NCBI RefSeq assembly: GCF_001969385.1 | Contig: NZ_CP014802.1 | Location: forward strand, 119,959 to 183,958 | DNA length: 64,000 nucleotides | Direction of reading: 5' to 3' | Source of the DNA: Salipiger profundus | Lineage (GTDB): Bacteria; Pseudomonadota; Alphaproteobacteria; Rhodobacterales; Rhodobacteraceae | Part shown: piece after piece, positions 1 through 8,811 of the stretch | How the letters are laid out: every line of letters begins with the position of its first letter | How positions within the stretch are numbered: the first letter of the stretch is position 1 | Made by a program: the position numbers and the translations under genes | Notes under the pieces: model-generated | Databases searched by the model: none | Told to the model about the DNA's origin: nothing | Seen by the model: only the letters and a program-made list of their open reading frames with translations

Positions 1-110
1 CAGTAACGTGTGCCGGTCTGCCCACTCCCCGGACTAAACCGTCCATCATGCCGACGATCTGAGGCGTACCATACACGCGGCGAGGCACCACACAGGCCCT
101 TTGCAGCGCT

Positions 111-2045
111 CTAAAATTTCTCGACCTCGTCGAACTTCGCCAGGTCCGTAGCTCCTGCCCGTCTGGGCCGCCGCCGGGACGTGGCCCCACTTTCACCGTC
201 GCTCTTCCGGCAGGTCTCTGCTCGCGCCCGCATCTCGGCAAACCGCTCGCTATACGTCTGGCAAGTCTCGACAGTCTCCTCCGCCTGCACAATCTGCGCT
301 AGGCTCGCGACCTTCTGCTTTGGCTTGGCGGTCAGCGGCGGGTACGGCAGCGCATGCCCTTGCCGCGCTGCCTCGATCGCCGTGAAGTGGTGATCCTCAT
401 AATAGCGAATGTGATGTGCCTGAATCGGATACTGGCCTTCCGGCAGAACCAGCACCTGATCGAGCGGGAACTGCAGCAGCTTGCCCGGCGAAATCAGCGG
501 TCGCTCTTCACTTCGGCGGCTGATATTGGCGTTATCGTCGAGCTCGCGGATGCGGCTCTGGCTCTCGGTTTTTGACACCACGGTGTGCTTGCCGAGCATA
601 TCCGACAGGACCGTGGCCGTCCGGTCGTCCTGCGGCGTCATGAACACCTTTACCCCTGCCCCGGCCATGAGGGCGCGACGCCCGGCCTCGCCATAGAGCG
701 ACGGGTTGTCTAGACCGGCGATCGACTGAGTGATGATGAAGAAGCGCCCGCCGAACGAACGGATTGTCTTAATGCTGTTCTCGACCAGCGGCTGGCGCCC
801 GAGCTGATCGAACTCGTCCATGAGAAACATCACCGTGTGTGGCTCATCCGGCCCAGGCTCTACCCGCTGCAAGGACGCAATAGCTTCGGCGAAGAGGAGA
901 CGCACCAGCGGCGCGAGGGTTTTCAGATGCTCGGCCTGCATGGTGATATAGAGCGTCTGCGCCTCGCGCCGGAAATTCGTCAGGTCAAAATCGCTCTCGT
1001 TTGTCGCCCGCACCACTGAGGGGTCATCCCAGAGCTCGAAGCCCGCGCCACTGATGACGGAGCGATAGCTGTCGGTGATCTTCTGGCTCATCCCCGCCAT
1101 CTCGGAAAAGATCGTCGCGACGATGGGAATATCAGTCATCTCGGCATAGTCGCGGTAGGTCTGCTCGGTCTTCCCGCTGCCACCGAAGACCTCTTTGGCA
1201 AATCCAAGATTGGGCCGGCCCTGCTCGATTGCAAAGAGGCAGGCGGCAACGAAGAGCCGCTTGCCGGCCTGGTAGAACCCCTTGGCCTGGTCGCCTTCCA
1301 CGACGAGGAACTGGTCGGCCAAGGTGTTGAGCGCGGTGTACTGCTGATCCGCCGAGGACATGGCCGAGATCCGCGACAGCGGGTTGAAGCGGTGTGTCCG
1401 CGTCGAGGGGCCACCTTCGGCCTCCACGTAGTCGAAGGGCGAGAAATACCAGATGCGGTTTCCGAGCCCCTTCTGACGGTGAATGGAGGTCTTCTCGAAG
1501 TTCTCACCCTTCACGTCGAGCACAATGGCGCTGCCGGTATGGTGCAGCAGGTTCGGGATGACAAAGCCCACGCCTTTACCGCGACCGGTCGGCGCCACCA
1601 TCATCGCATGCGGGAAACGGTTCGGCGTGGCCGAGATGTAGAGGCCCTTCTTCTTCGGCCGTGCCGTCTTGCCAAATACGAACCCCTCCTCGGAGATCGG
1701 CGCGACCATCTTGTTGCGCCGCAGCTCTCGTCGGGTCTGGAAATGCGCATCGTCATAGCTGGTGAGCCGTCCACGGTAGACCCCCGCGACACCCACCGCG
1801 ATGAGGCCAAGTGCCACCGTCCCGTTGATGAGACCAATTACCTGCAGCGCATCTGGATTGGCCTGCAGCGCGGGCCAGGACCAGCGCAGGAACCACGGCT
1901 CGAGCGCATCGAGACTATTGAGGCTCTCGCGGAACACGATGGCACCGTAGATCGTGGCGAGCATGGCGCCGATGTAGCCACCGGCCAACAGACCGGTGAC
2001 CACCGCGAGCGGATAGCGCCAGGCGGTGTCGAGCGTCTGGATCAT
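111..2045 (-). CDS. virD4: Type IV coupling protein, VirD4/TraG family
   Basis: ATPase that links the relaxosome to a mating channel and pumps the DNA-relaxase complex; it sits in the inner membrane. The 644-residue length is normal for the family. Two N-terminal membrane segments are visible (about residues 11-38 and 69-90). A Walker A-like motif APTGRGKGVG lies at 151-160 and a Walker B motif VMFLMDEFDQLG near 410. The P-loop has Gly after the Lys where classical P-loops have Ser/Thr, a variant I believe is common in TraG/VirD4 proteins. It lies 18 bp downstream of the relaxase gene on the same strand, so the two are probably co-transcribed. No virB-type channel genes are in the window, so the channel must be encoded elsewhere or supplied by another plasmid. 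Confidence 0.93.
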   Translation of the reverse strand: MIQTLDTAWRYPLAVVTGLLAGGYIGAMLATIYGAIVFRESLNSLDALEPWFLRWSWPALQANPDALQVIGLINGTVALGLIAVGVAGVYRGRLTSYDDAHFQTRRELRRNKMVAPISEEGFVFGKTARPKKKGLYISATPNRFPHAMMVAPTGRGKGVGFVIPNLLHHTGSAIVLDVKGENFEKTSIHRQKGLGNRIWYFSPFDYVEAEGGPSTRTHRFNPLSRISAMSSADQQYTALNTLADQFLVVEGDQAKGFYQAGKRLFVAACLFAIEQGRPNLGFAKEVFGGSGKTEQTYRDYAEMTDIPIVATIFSEMAGMSQKITDSYRSVISGAGFELWDDPSVVRATNESDFDLTNFRREAQTLYITMQAEHLKTLAPLVRLLFAEAIASLQRVEPGPDEPHTVMFLMDEFDQLGRQPLVENSIKTIRSFGGRFFIITQSIAGLDNPSLYGEAGRRALMAGAGVKVFMTPQDDRTATVLSDMLGKHTVVSKTESQSRIRELDDNANISRRSEERPLISPGKLLQFPLDQVLVLPEGQYPIQAHHIRYYEDHHFTAIEAARQGHALPYPPLTAKPKQKVASLAQIVQAEETVETCQTYSERFAEMRARAETCRKSDGESGATSRRRPRRAGATDLAKFDEVEKF

Positions 2046-2063
2046 GAGAGAGCCTCCCGCTGC

Positions 2064-3959
2064 CTAGTGTTCGTGGCCGTCCTCGAGGTCTGCACCGTGC
2101 TCGGTGGAATGCTCTGCTGCCAGCTCCGCCTGATGCGTCCGCGCCATGGTCTGGTAGGCCTCCACGGCCTCGCGCCTGCGAGCCCCCTGCCCGACCACAA
2201 GATCCGCTTCGGTCTTCAGCTCGGCCGCAATCGCCGCCCGTACCGCAGGGTCTCGGATCTCGCCCTGAAGTGGCGTGCTGTCTCCCTCGAGCACCTGTCC
2301 GAGCGCCTCATTGGACAGCTCGCCGGTCATTCTGTTCACGAGCGCTTCGATGGCCGGCACGTCGGCAAGCGGGTGGTGCTTGTCCACGGTCAACAACTGA
2401 TCAAGCGCCAACTCCTCGGCAAGGTCTCGCGGCACCGTCACACCTTCGATAATCCGATGCCCCTCTTCCAGCATGTCGGTCAGCCGCGCGGAAGCATCTT
2501 CATCCAAAGCCTCCGCTCGGCCGCGCCACGCCTCGGCCTGCGCAACCGAATGCTCCCCCTGAAGCAGGTATTCGGCCAGCTCCTCGGCTGTCGTGGACAT
2601 CTGCGCCATCAGATCCGTTTCGGACGAGAAGACGACAGTCAGCGCATCGCGCATGTCGTCCAGTGCGCTGTCGATCTGGCGCACGCTCGGATCATCCAGT
2701 TCGAGCCCTCCCCGCACGTGCTGCAGAGACGTTGGCGTGAGATGCGCGAAAAGATCGTCGCCAGCATGCGCAATCGTCGCATGGTCCTGGAAGAAAGGAT
2801 CCGCCTGGGTCGCCGCTATGAGTTCGGCGCTGGTGCGGGAGAACTCCGCTTGCATCCGCACCCGCTCGGGTCCGGCGTCCATGGACTGAATGCTGTCCCA
2901 GGTCTGTCGTGCCTCGGACAGCATCTGATCACGGGCCACCGCCATGGCGGCAATCGCATCGAAGCTCCCGTTCTCGAGCGGGGGCGGCGTCAGGGTATCG
3001 GCCTCGGACATGAGGGAGCCTCCTTCTTCCAGGGTTTGCGCCGACGCGAAGAACGCTTGCGACAGCGTCTGCATAAAAGCGTTGCCGGCGCCGGACAGCG
3101 AGGCCAGCTGGCCAAGACCGGCATATTGCCGCGCAAAGTCCGTCACCACGGCCCGGCGTCGCGCCCTCTCCGCCTCCGACATCGATGGGGCCGGGACGAG
3201 GTCGCCCCGACCCGTCCGGTCATGTGCCGCGCGATACTCGGTTTCGCGCGGCGGGTTCTCGATGATCCCGCGCGACAAACGATTTGAGGCCACCATCTCG
3301 AGACCATGCGCCCGCGCAATTTCCGCATGGCGCTCGCGCATCACGTCGTAGTTCAGCTCAGACTTCATGCTGATCGACAGAAAGTTGCCCCAATCGCAGC
3401 CGACCTTGTCGACGACAAAATGCGCATGGATGTGATCCGGGTCGCGGTGCACCGCGGCGACGTAGCGCCACTGATCACCATAGTCACCGCTGGCAAAGAT
3501 CGCCTGCCCCCACTCACGGGCTACCGTCTCGGCCGCGTCGATGCCTGTGCCTTTGGGGAAACTCAGGATGATGTGGTCAGTGTGCCCGCGGCGGGGCGCG
3601 CCGCGCCAGGCCGACGACCAGTCCTCAACCGCCCGCGCCAGCGTGGTCGAGCGAAGCTCACGATCCACCCCGGCGAAGTTCGTCCAGGTGGCATGCGCCG
3701 CGTCTTCGCGGGTGATGTAATTGAGCTGCCGGGTCAGCTCTTCTTTCGAATGGCACCCTCCGGCCCGGATCCGCTTCACCACGGACTGCGGCGCGCGCTG
3801 CGCATTGCCGGCAAATGCTCGAAAGGAGCGGGACTGCAGGCCGCCCTGCCCCGCACCCGGAACGCGCGTACCGCTGCCGCCACTCCGGCTGCGGCGCGCG
3901 AGGTCCTCGAGCGGATAGCCGAGAACAGCCTCCTGCAGAGCCAGCGGCCGTGCCGTCAT
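2064..3959 (-). CDS. virD2: VirD2-like MOBP relaxase
   Basis: Nicks oriT and stays covalently attached to the transferred strand. The 631-residue protein has a low-complexity N-terminus (about 1-55), then a relaxase domain. The likely nicking tyrosine is Y81 in LNYITRED. The metal-binding histidine motif HRDPDHIHAHFVV starts at residue 171. This tyrosine-then-HxDxxHxH order is that of MOBP/VirD2 relaxases. The C-terminal 350 residues are helical and acidic, with no recognised domain; they probably carry the transfer signal for the coupling protein. The start overlaps the stop of the MobC-like gene by four bases, implying translational coupling. Confidence 0.92.
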   Translation of the reverse strand: MTARPLALQEAVLGYPLEDLARRSRSGGSGTRVPGAGQGGLQSRSFRAFAGNAQRAPQSVVKRIRAGGCHSKEELTRQLNYITREDAAHATWTNFAGVDRELRSTTLARAVEDWSSAWRGAPRRGHTDHIILSFPKGTGIDAAETVAREWGQAIFASGDYGDQWRYVAAVHRDPDHIHAHFVVDKVGCDWGNFLSISMKSELNYDVMRERHAEIARAHGLEMVASNRLSRGIIENPPRETEYRAAHDRTGRGDLVPAPSMSEAERARRRAVVTDFARQYAGLGQLASLSGAGNAFMQTLSQAFFASAQTLEEGGSLMSEADTLTPPPLENGSFDAIAAMAVARDQMLSEARQTWDSIQSMDAGPERVRMQAEFSRTSAELIAATQADPFFQDHATIAHAGDDLFAHLTPTSLQHVRGGLELDDPSVRQIDSALDDMRDALTVVFSSETDLMAQMSTTAEELAEYLLQGEHSVAQAEAWRGRAEALDEDASARLTDMLEEGHRIIEGVTVPRDLAEELALDQLLTVDKHHPLADVPAIEALVNRMTGELSNEALGQVLEGDSTPLQGEIRDPAVRAAIAAELKTEADLVVGQGARRREAVEAYQTMARTHQAELAAEHSTEHGADLEDGHEH

Positions 3960-4492
3960 GTGTCCTCTCCCGGGAAGGCCACCTCCACCAGGGTCCGGCG
4001 TCGCGCGACGTTGATAAAGGTCGTCAACGCCTCGGTCAGATCACTCACCCGCGCATCAAGCTGCGCCACCGTCTTGCCGTCGCGGGCGTTCCACTTGAGG
4101 CGCCCGGAGTTCGCAAGCTGGGTCATCTGGTTGAGATTGCGCCCCACCGCCACGAGCTCGCGCCGGCTCTGCGCCAGCGCTTCGATCTCCTCTACCCGCA
4201 AATCGAGCGCCCCGACGGCGAGCCGCATGAGGCGGCGCATGCCATCCGAGGGCGTCAGCCCCTCGGCCTCCATCAATGCCTTGAAGGCCGCGTATTCTTC
4301 CGCCGTAACCCGTGTGCCGATCACGGCGCCTTCGGTGGTCGTATGTGGCGAAGCCGATTGGCGGCGCACCCGCGCCACTGTCTGCCGCGACCGCCCGGTG
4401 CGTCGGGCGATCGCGGCATCGGAGAACCTCTCGCCCAATAGGCGAGAGATCTCGGTGATGTCCTTGTGGGTGAGCCGGGATCCGCGGGGCAT
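3956..4492 (-). CDS. mobC: MobC-like relaxosome accessory protein
   Basis: A small DNA-binding protein of 178 residues expected to bind oriT and help the relaxase open it. Residues 1-45 look like a helix-turn-helix (DAAIARRTGRSRQTVARVRR). The segment VAVGRNLNQMTQLANSGRL near 115-135 matches the core of the bacterial mobilisation (MobC) family. It is the first gene of the leftward mobC-virD2-virD4 operon, and its promoter faces the candidate oriT. Confidence 0.85.
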   Translation of the reverse strand: MPRGSRLTHKDITEISRLLGERFSDAAIARRTGRSRQTVARVRRQSASPHTTTEGAVIGTRVTAEEYAAFKALMEAEGLTPSDGMRRLMRLAVGALDLRVEEIEALAQSRRELVAVGRNLNQMTQLANSGRLKWNARDGKTVAQLDARVSDLTEALTTFINVARRRTLVEVAFPGEDT

Positions 4493-4566
4493 AATACAAC
4501 CTCAGGATGAATCTAAAGAAAAAACACGCTCTAAAGGCGTACAACACAATACCGTTCCAGCCAACC

Positions 4567-4635
4567 GACCATGAAGGCCGGTTTTCGCCCCTTCGGGGAA
4601 TTTCCGCTTGCGGAAACCGGACAGCCTTCATGGTC
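4567..4635. repeat. Long cruciform-type inverted repeat in oriT candidate
   Basis: Perfect 12-bp arms GACCATGAAGGC (4567-4578) and GCCTTCATGGTC (4624-4635). They enclose CCGGTTT/AAACCGG and two smaller hairpins, CCCC-ttc-GGGG (4588-4598) and TTTCCG-cttg-CGGAAA (4601-4616). This multi-branched palindrome is a typical relaxase or relaxosome recognition architecture, though a structured RNA is also possible. Confidence 0.8.
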
Positions 4636-4767
4636 TCCGTGTCGCGCCCGGTGACCCCTCGGGGTCACTTAGGCAGGGCGCGGTGATCCGCAGGTCAGGA
4701 GGGGGCAATCTCGCCCCTGCGAGAGCTGCCGCCGGGGCCGTCAGCGGATCACACCCGTCCCGATGTG

Positions 4768-4799
4768 CCTGGCGTGGGGCGCGTGCGCCCCACGCCAGG
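4768..4799. repeat. Perfect 15-bp-arm palindrome
   Basis: Arms CCTGGCGTGGGGCGC and GCGCCCCACGCCAGG with a 2-nt loop. There is no T tract, so a simple terminator is unlikely. It lies in the relaxosome control region. Confidence 0.8.
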
Positions 4800-4818
4800 C
4801 GGAGAGGGCCAATGTGCG

Positions 4819-4874
4819 ATTTTTTGGCCCCCGGTCCCATGTGCGCTCCGCGCGCTATCTCCGGGCCAAAAAAT
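4819..4874. repeat. 12-bp inverted repeat pair
   Basis: ATTTTTTGGCCC (4819-4830) and GGGCCAAAAAAT (4863-4874) are perfect inverted copies with a 32-bp spacer. They complete the trio of palindromes in the oriT candidate. They could be binding sites for the MobC-, VirC1- or VirC2-like proteins. Confidence 0.75.
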
Positions 4875-5097
4875 TTCGGCAAGACCTGGATCGCAGGAGA
4901 GCAGGAATGAATGACTGCACGATTGCTGGAATGCCGGATCAGCGGAATGCTGCAGATATTGAACTATTGAGTTTTTAACTCATTGAGATGATGAGAGATT
5001 GAGTGCCGGAGCCGTGGTGATGTTGATCGCTGGAGGTTTGGGATGCCGGAGTGCTGGCGTACCGGATGTGTGGACCGCGGGACTTGGAGGACCGAGC

Positions 5098-5880
5098 TTG
5101 AAGACCATCTCGACCATGATGATGAAAGGCGGCAGCGGGAAAACGACGCTGACCCGTATCCTCGCCTCGGCCGCCCTCGCCCGCGGCATGAAGGTCCATA
5201 TCTTTGACGTCGACACCGACCCACAGGCGCTCGGCTGGGAGGCCAGCTTCAACCGCGCCTCTTGGGGCAAGATCGACAAACCCGCCTGGCGCCACGATCA
5301 GCTAACCATCAGTGGCGCGGTCGCGGACATGGACGAGATCTACGACGGCTACGACCGTATGGAAGCCGAGGGCTATGATCTCGTGCTGATCGACACACGC
5401 CCGGGCGCCAATGCCGACACCGAAGATCTGATCCTTGCCACCGATCTCGTGCTGATCCCAACGCGGCCTGAGCAGTCGGACTACTCGGTCGCCGAGCGAA
5501 CGCTCGAGTGGTTCGAGGATATCCTGCAGACTGTCACACCAGACTCTCCCATCCCGGCGCTGCGCACGGTGCTGACCGCGGTACCAAGCAAGATGATCTC
5601 GGTGCTGACCGGGGATCTCGACATCGTCAGCTTGACCCCGCGCGATCGCGACGCCTTGCAGGCGGTCATGGACATGCCGCATGCGCTGACCGTAATCCCC
5701 AATTCGAAATACTGGCGCGAGATCGCGGCATGGGGTCCGCTCGGCGTGGCCGCTGAGGCGGCGAACTCCCAGCCCGCCGGGCGGCTGCAGGGCGGCGCCA
5801 TGATGGACATCCTAGCCGGCGGCGACGCGCTGCTCGACGAGCTCCTTGCTGTCATCGACGTCAGGGAGGCAGCAGAGTGA
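5098..5880 (+). CDS. VirC1-like ParA/MinD-family ATPase
   Basis: 260 residues with the deviant Walker A KGGSGKTT at residues 10-17 and a ParA-fold body (VHIFDVDTDPQ, LVLIDTRPGANAD, TDLVLIPTRPEQSD). VirC1 of Agrobacterium is a ParA-like ATPase that assembles the relaxosome and recruits it to the coupling protein. The LIDTRPG/ATDLVLIPT region and the paired downstream RHH-like gene fit VirC1 better than a plasmid partition ParA, which this replicon already has at 56 kb. A longer reading frame begins at 4999, but a GGAGG at 5086-5090 places the start at TTG 5098. It overlaps the next gene by four bases. Confidence 0.7.
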   Translation: MKTISTMMMKGGSGKTTLTRILASAALARGMKVHIFDVDTDPQALGWEASFNRASWGKIDKPAWRHDQLTISGAVADMDEIYDGYDRMEAEGYDLVLIDTRPGANADTEDLILATDLVLIPTRPEQSDYSVAERTLEWFEDILQTVTPDSPIPALRTVLTAVPSKMISVLTGDLDIVSLTPRDRDALQAVMDMPHALTVIPNSKYWREIAAWGPLGVAAEAANSQPAGRLQGGAMMDILAGGDALLDELLAVIDVREAAE

Positions 5881-6566
5881 GCGACGCCCCCAAGCCAGAG
5901 AAGCGCAAGAGGTCCCGTGTCGTGCGCACGTCCCACGCGCTGCCAAATGCCGCCGAGCATGCAAAGGCGAGCAGCCGGCTCGCAGGGGCCACGGCCCGCT
6001 ACGCGGGCCGCTCCACTTCCGAGCCGCACGAGCCGAGGATCGAGCCCGACGCAGTCGCCCCCGAACTGGCCCCGGCTGACGAAGAGAGCCCCGCGACCTC
6101 AAAGCGGCCGCAGCAGACGCGACGGGCGCAGCCGAAGGCCGCAGCGCGGCGGGCCTCAGCGGCGGTGGAGGCCGGGGCGCCAGCCAAGAGGAACGTGCGT
6201 GGCTTCGTGGTCTGGCTGCCGGATGACATAGCGCGACTGGAGGCTTTGGCGGTCCGGCTTGGCACCAGCGCTGATTATCTCGAAAAGGCGCTTATGAAGC
6301 AGGCGCGCAAGAGATACCTGAATCTCGATCACGCAAGCGCACTGCGCGAAAGCAAGGGGCTCAAGACGCATCTCAACCTGACACGGACCGACGGCAGCGG
6401 CGGGCTTTTCGTGAATGCCTATTCCAACCCCGATATTGTGCGCGCCCTGCGCGCGGACATTGGCGATCCGCTGGATCTCATCGCCGATGCACGGATCATC
6501 GGCGCGCTGTTCCGGCTCTACGGTCTCGACGCGCTCGCCTTCCACGAGGGGCAGGCGGCGGGATAA
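5877..6566 (+). CDS. VirC2-like RHH-type accessory transfer protein
   Basis: 229 residues. The first 100 or so are basic, Ala/Pro/Arg-rich and probably disordered. The C-terminal part (about 105-225) resembles a ribbon-helix-helix protein: strand RGFVVWLPDDIARLEALAVRLGTSADYLEKALMKQ, followed by a helical region. VirC2 has the same plan, a disordered N-terminus and an RHH-like core, and is co-transcribed with VirC1. The start overlaps the VirC1-like stop (ATGA), so the pair is translationally coupled. The assignment rests on architecture and context and is less certain than that of its partner. Confidence 0.6.
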   Translation: MSDAPKPEKRKRSRVVRTSHALPNAAEHAKASSRLAGATARYAGRSTSEPHEPRIEPDAVAPELAPADEESPATSKRPQQTRRAQPKAAARRASAAVEAGAPAKRNVRGFVVWLPDDIARLEALAVRLGTSADYLEKALMKQARKRYLNLDHASALRESKGLKTHLNLTRTDGSGGLFVNAYSNPDIVRALRADIGDPLDLIADARIIGALFRLYGLDALAFHEGQAAG

Positions 6567-6599
6567 GCGTCGCCGCAGGATGCTGGGCCTGGTGCCACC

Positions 6600-7064
6600 T
6601 CAGTCACACGGGCCGGTCAGAACCTTGCCCACGTTCCAGGTCACCGCGTCATGCGCGCTGACTACGGCAAATTCTGTGCTCGATCCAAGGATAGCGACCA
6701 GCGTCGCCCACACATCGGGATCAACCTTCGCCTGCGCCACGCGGCCGTCTTCGAGTTGGAAGGCCGCCTGCTCGCCGGTTTGTGCCAGCACCACGATTCG
6801 TGCCGGCGCGCGCTCCTGCGGCAGGCTGACCGCGAAAGACCCATTCGGCTCCGGGCCGAACACACGATCCGGATCGCAGACGAGCTGCAGCCTTGCGCCG
6901 GGGTCCTCGAGTTCATGCACCGGCAATCCGCGCTGGAGGCTGTGAGACCAGGTCACATCCGAGATCACCAGCGGCGCCGAGTCCACGGCGGTCTTCTGCT
7001 GCGCCTGCGCAATGAGCGGCATCAGCGCAGAGACGATGAATGCGCCGAATGATGAAACTCGCAT
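6600..7064 (-). CDS. Small exported protein of unknown function
   Basis: 154 residues starting MRVSSFGAFIVSALMPLIAQAQQ, a clear Sec signal peptide with an AQA cleavage site, so it is probably periplasmic. A GGAG seven bases upstream fixes the start at 7064 rather than 7091. The mature part has two cysteines (in LVCDPD and the C-terminal TGPCD) that could form a disulfide. Its end faces the VirC2-like gene. It may serve the conjugation apparatus, but no family is recognised. Confidence 0.7.
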   Translation of the reverse strand: MRVSSFGAFIVSALMPLIAQAQQKTAVDSAPLVISDVTWSHSLQRGLPVHELEDPGARLQLVCDPDRVFGPEPNGSFAVSLPQERAPARIVVLAQTGEQAAFQLEDGRVAQAKVDPDVWATLVAILGSSTEFAVVSAHDAVTWNVGKVLTGPCD

Positions 7065-7165
7065 GAAACACTCCTTTCGAGCACAAGGCATACTTTCATT
7101 ACGCTAGGGTATCCCATCCGGAATGGAAACCGAGCTGCTCAGGCAAAGCAGCATGGACCGGGCTA

Positions 7166-7260
7166 AGGGGCGCAGCCCCTCGCGCAGTCAACAGAAATAG
7201 CCAGGGCCGTGTCCTCGGCCGACGGCCTGCGGGCCGCACCACCCCAATCGATTTCTGCTG
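7166..7260 (+). ncRNA. Structured motif copy A (candidate 5'-leader RNA)
   Basis: One of three copies of a two-part motif. First comes a hairpin AGGGGC-gca-GCCCCT (7166-7180). Then an outer stem CAACAGAAATAG / CGATTTCTGCTG (10 of 12 pairs) encloses the conserved core 7207-7240, which starts CCGTGTCCTCG and ends CTGCGGGCCGCACC. An internal hairpin GGCC-gac-GGCC lies inside the core. The outer and internal stems differ in sequence from the other two copies but still pair. It ends 77 bp upstream of the small ORF at 7338 in the sense orientation. Confidence 0.6.
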
Positions 7261-7292
7261 CCCTTGCTACCCCCGGCCTCGCCGGCGGGCAG

Positions 7293-7314
7293 GCCGGATA
7301 GCACGCTATCCGGC
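7293..7314. repeat. Hairpin before the 66-aa ORF
   Basis: Perfect 10-bp arms GCCGGATAGC / GCTATCCGGC with a 2-nt loop, 23 bp upstream of the ATG at 7338. It could be a terminator of the structured leader, a translational control hairpin or an operator. Confidence 0.55.
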
Positions 7315-7337
7315 TTCAACTATTTGGAACAAGAACC

Positions 7338-7538
7338 ATGTCGGCAAAGAAACTCTATGCCTTCCCGATCTCCAAAGTGTTTCATCTCGACCTAGCAGGA
7401 GAAGAACACTTCCTCGGACTGAGATTTCGGTGGAACACGGGAGAAACAGAAATCGCCTGGGACCAGCCTGGCACCTTCAAAATGGCCCTGATCTTCGAAG
7501 AGCCGATCCCTGCCCCATCGTCCCCGGGCCGGGCCTAG
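7338..7538 (+). CDS. Small hypothetical protein
   Basis: 66 codons (MSAKKLYAFPISKVFHLDLAGEEHF...), not recognised. It is soluble and mixed in composition, with no signal peptide or motif. The amino-acid composition is more protein-like than the shadow frames in this region. It lies directly downstream of structured motif copy A, the same arrangement as copy B and the antirestriction gene. No strong Shine-Dalgarno is visible. Confidence 0.45.
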   Translation: MSAKKLYAFPISKVFHLDLAGEEHFLGLRFRWNTGETEIAWDQPGTFKMALIFEEPIPAPSSPGRA

Positions 7539-7651
7539 GCCCGGCCCGCGCGGGTTGGCCTCGGCGGCGCAGACGCTGAGACCAACCCGCAAAAATTTGA
7601 CGGGCCCCGCATAAGCGAGGCCCGATCATCAGTTCCAAGGTGAGAGACGCC

Positions 7652-8536
7652 TTAGGCGGCCTGCTCGGCGGCACTTCGCCCAGCCTCTCCCAAGATGAAA
7701 TCGACGGCCTTCTGGGCCTCCGATGCGGCGCGAAAGATTGCGCGATTGTCGCCCTTCATTGCAATAAGCCACCCTTCAACATAGCTTGCGCTCTGATCAA
7801 ACTCCGGCTCCACGCCAATCTTCACCCCAAGCATGCAGGCGCCGATTTCGGCCACCAGTTCCTCGAAAGCATAGGCCGTTCGGTTGGAGAACCGCTTGAA
7901 CCTGTCGAGGCGTTGTTCGGCGCCAGTCCAATGGCACAGTTCATGACCAAGGGTGCCATAAAACGTCCGCGCGCTGAGAAATGTTTCGATCGGTGGCATG
8001 TGGATGTGATCGGTGCGAAGGTCATAGTAAGCCTGCGGCTCCGGGCCTGAGTGGATAACCGCACCGGTTCGGGCGAAAAATGCCTCAAGCTCCGGATCGG
8101 CACTTGTTCCGAGATCGCGCGGCTGCTCCGGGCGGGTGTAGAACGTATCCGGCAGGCCGTCGATCTGGTCGGCGTTGAACACACGGTAGGCTCGGCAGTA
8201 AGGAACCTTCTTTTCCTCGCCCTCTTCGGTTTCCCGCTCGATGGTGCCGAACTTCACAACCGTTGCCGATTTCTCTCCCTTGCGCACCTGCGCGCCAAGC
8301 TCCTGCGCCTGTCGGTAGGTCATCCAGCCCTCCGAAGCGTAGCCTTTGCTCGCGGCGGTGGCCCAGAGCATCAGCACGTTGATGCCGCGATAGTCCTCGC
8401 CATTGAAGCGAGCCGGCATCTGCACGCCGCCCGCGCCACCGGTCCACGGCTTGCGCCAAGGCGGTGTGCCTGCCTCGATCTGAGCAATAATCTCATCTGT
8501 GACGTGCTGATAAACGTCGAATTTCGCCTTTGCCAT
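7652..8536 (-). CDS. ardC: ArdC-family antirestriction protein / zincin-like metallopeptidase
   Basis: 294 residues. The N-terminal part (about 5-130: VYQHVTDEIIAQIEAGTPPWRKPW, MLWATAASKGYAS, WMTYRQAQELGAQVRKGEKS) is the DUF1738/ArdC ssDNA-binding domain. The C-terminal part has a zincin site HELCH at 198-202 with a downstream acidic pair in FEELVAEIG (about 225-232). ArdC proteins protect incoming single-stranded plasmid DNA from host restriction, which suits a location beside the transfer genes. A frame stays open to 8821, but GGAGG just upstream of ATG 8536 and the conserved MAKAKFDVYQ start decide the N-terminus. The roughly 275-bp leader contains structured motif copy B. Confidence 0.88.
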   Translation of the reverse strand: MAKAKFDVYQHVTDEIIAQIEAGTPPWRKPWTGGAGGVQMPARFNGEDYRGINVLMLWATAASKGYASEGWMTYRQAQELGAQVRKGEKSATVVKFGTIERETEEGEEKKVPYCRAYRVFNADQIDGLPDTFYTRPEQPRDLGTSADPELEAFFARTGAVIHSGPEPQAYYDLRTDHIHMPPIETFLSARTFYGTLGHELCHWTGAEQRLDRFKRFSNRTAYAFEELVAEIGACMLGVKIGVEPEFDQSASYVEGWLIAMKGDNRAIFRAASEAQKAVDFILGEAGRSAAEQAA

Positions 8537-8811
8537 TTGTGGCCTCCTTCGTGGTGGAGACGGTGGGGCCGGGTAGCCCGCCTTCCGCCGATGGGCTGCG
8601 CCTCGGCCAATCTGTCCGACCGAAAACGCATGTTTTCGGCGGAACAGAGTGGGAGAGTACGTATGTCTTTCGTCATCATCTCGCCCCGCCGTTGCGCCTT
8701 TGGTTGGTTGATCCCGTTCCCCAACTGGAAAATCGGGAGCGATTTGGAGGTCCGACGGTGAAGCCGTCTGCTCCTGCAAATCTGCCACGTGGCGAACGCG
8801 GGAGGGGGCGA

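Larger units (their letters stand above)
4493..5097. other. Candidate oriT / relaxosome control region
   Basis: A 605-bp gap between the divergent mobC and VirC1-like genes with no convincing ORF. It contains three strong inverted repeats (listed separately). There is also an AT-richer stretch near 4960-5000 with three ATTGAG hexamers and a TGAGTT-ttt-AACTCA palindrome. In MOBP systems oriT normally lies next to the relaxosome genes, so this is the best oriT candidate. The nick site cannot be placed by eye. Confidence 0.55.

Noticed and set aside
1392..3287. A 631-codon + strand frame across virD4 and the relaxase
   Set aside because: Opposes two genes with clear family motifs and has no domain of its own.
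5098..5880. Considered as a plasmid partition parA
   Set aside because: A dedicated parA-parB-parS set exists at 56-58 kb. This gene lacks a ParB partner, and its partner and position fit VirC1 better.
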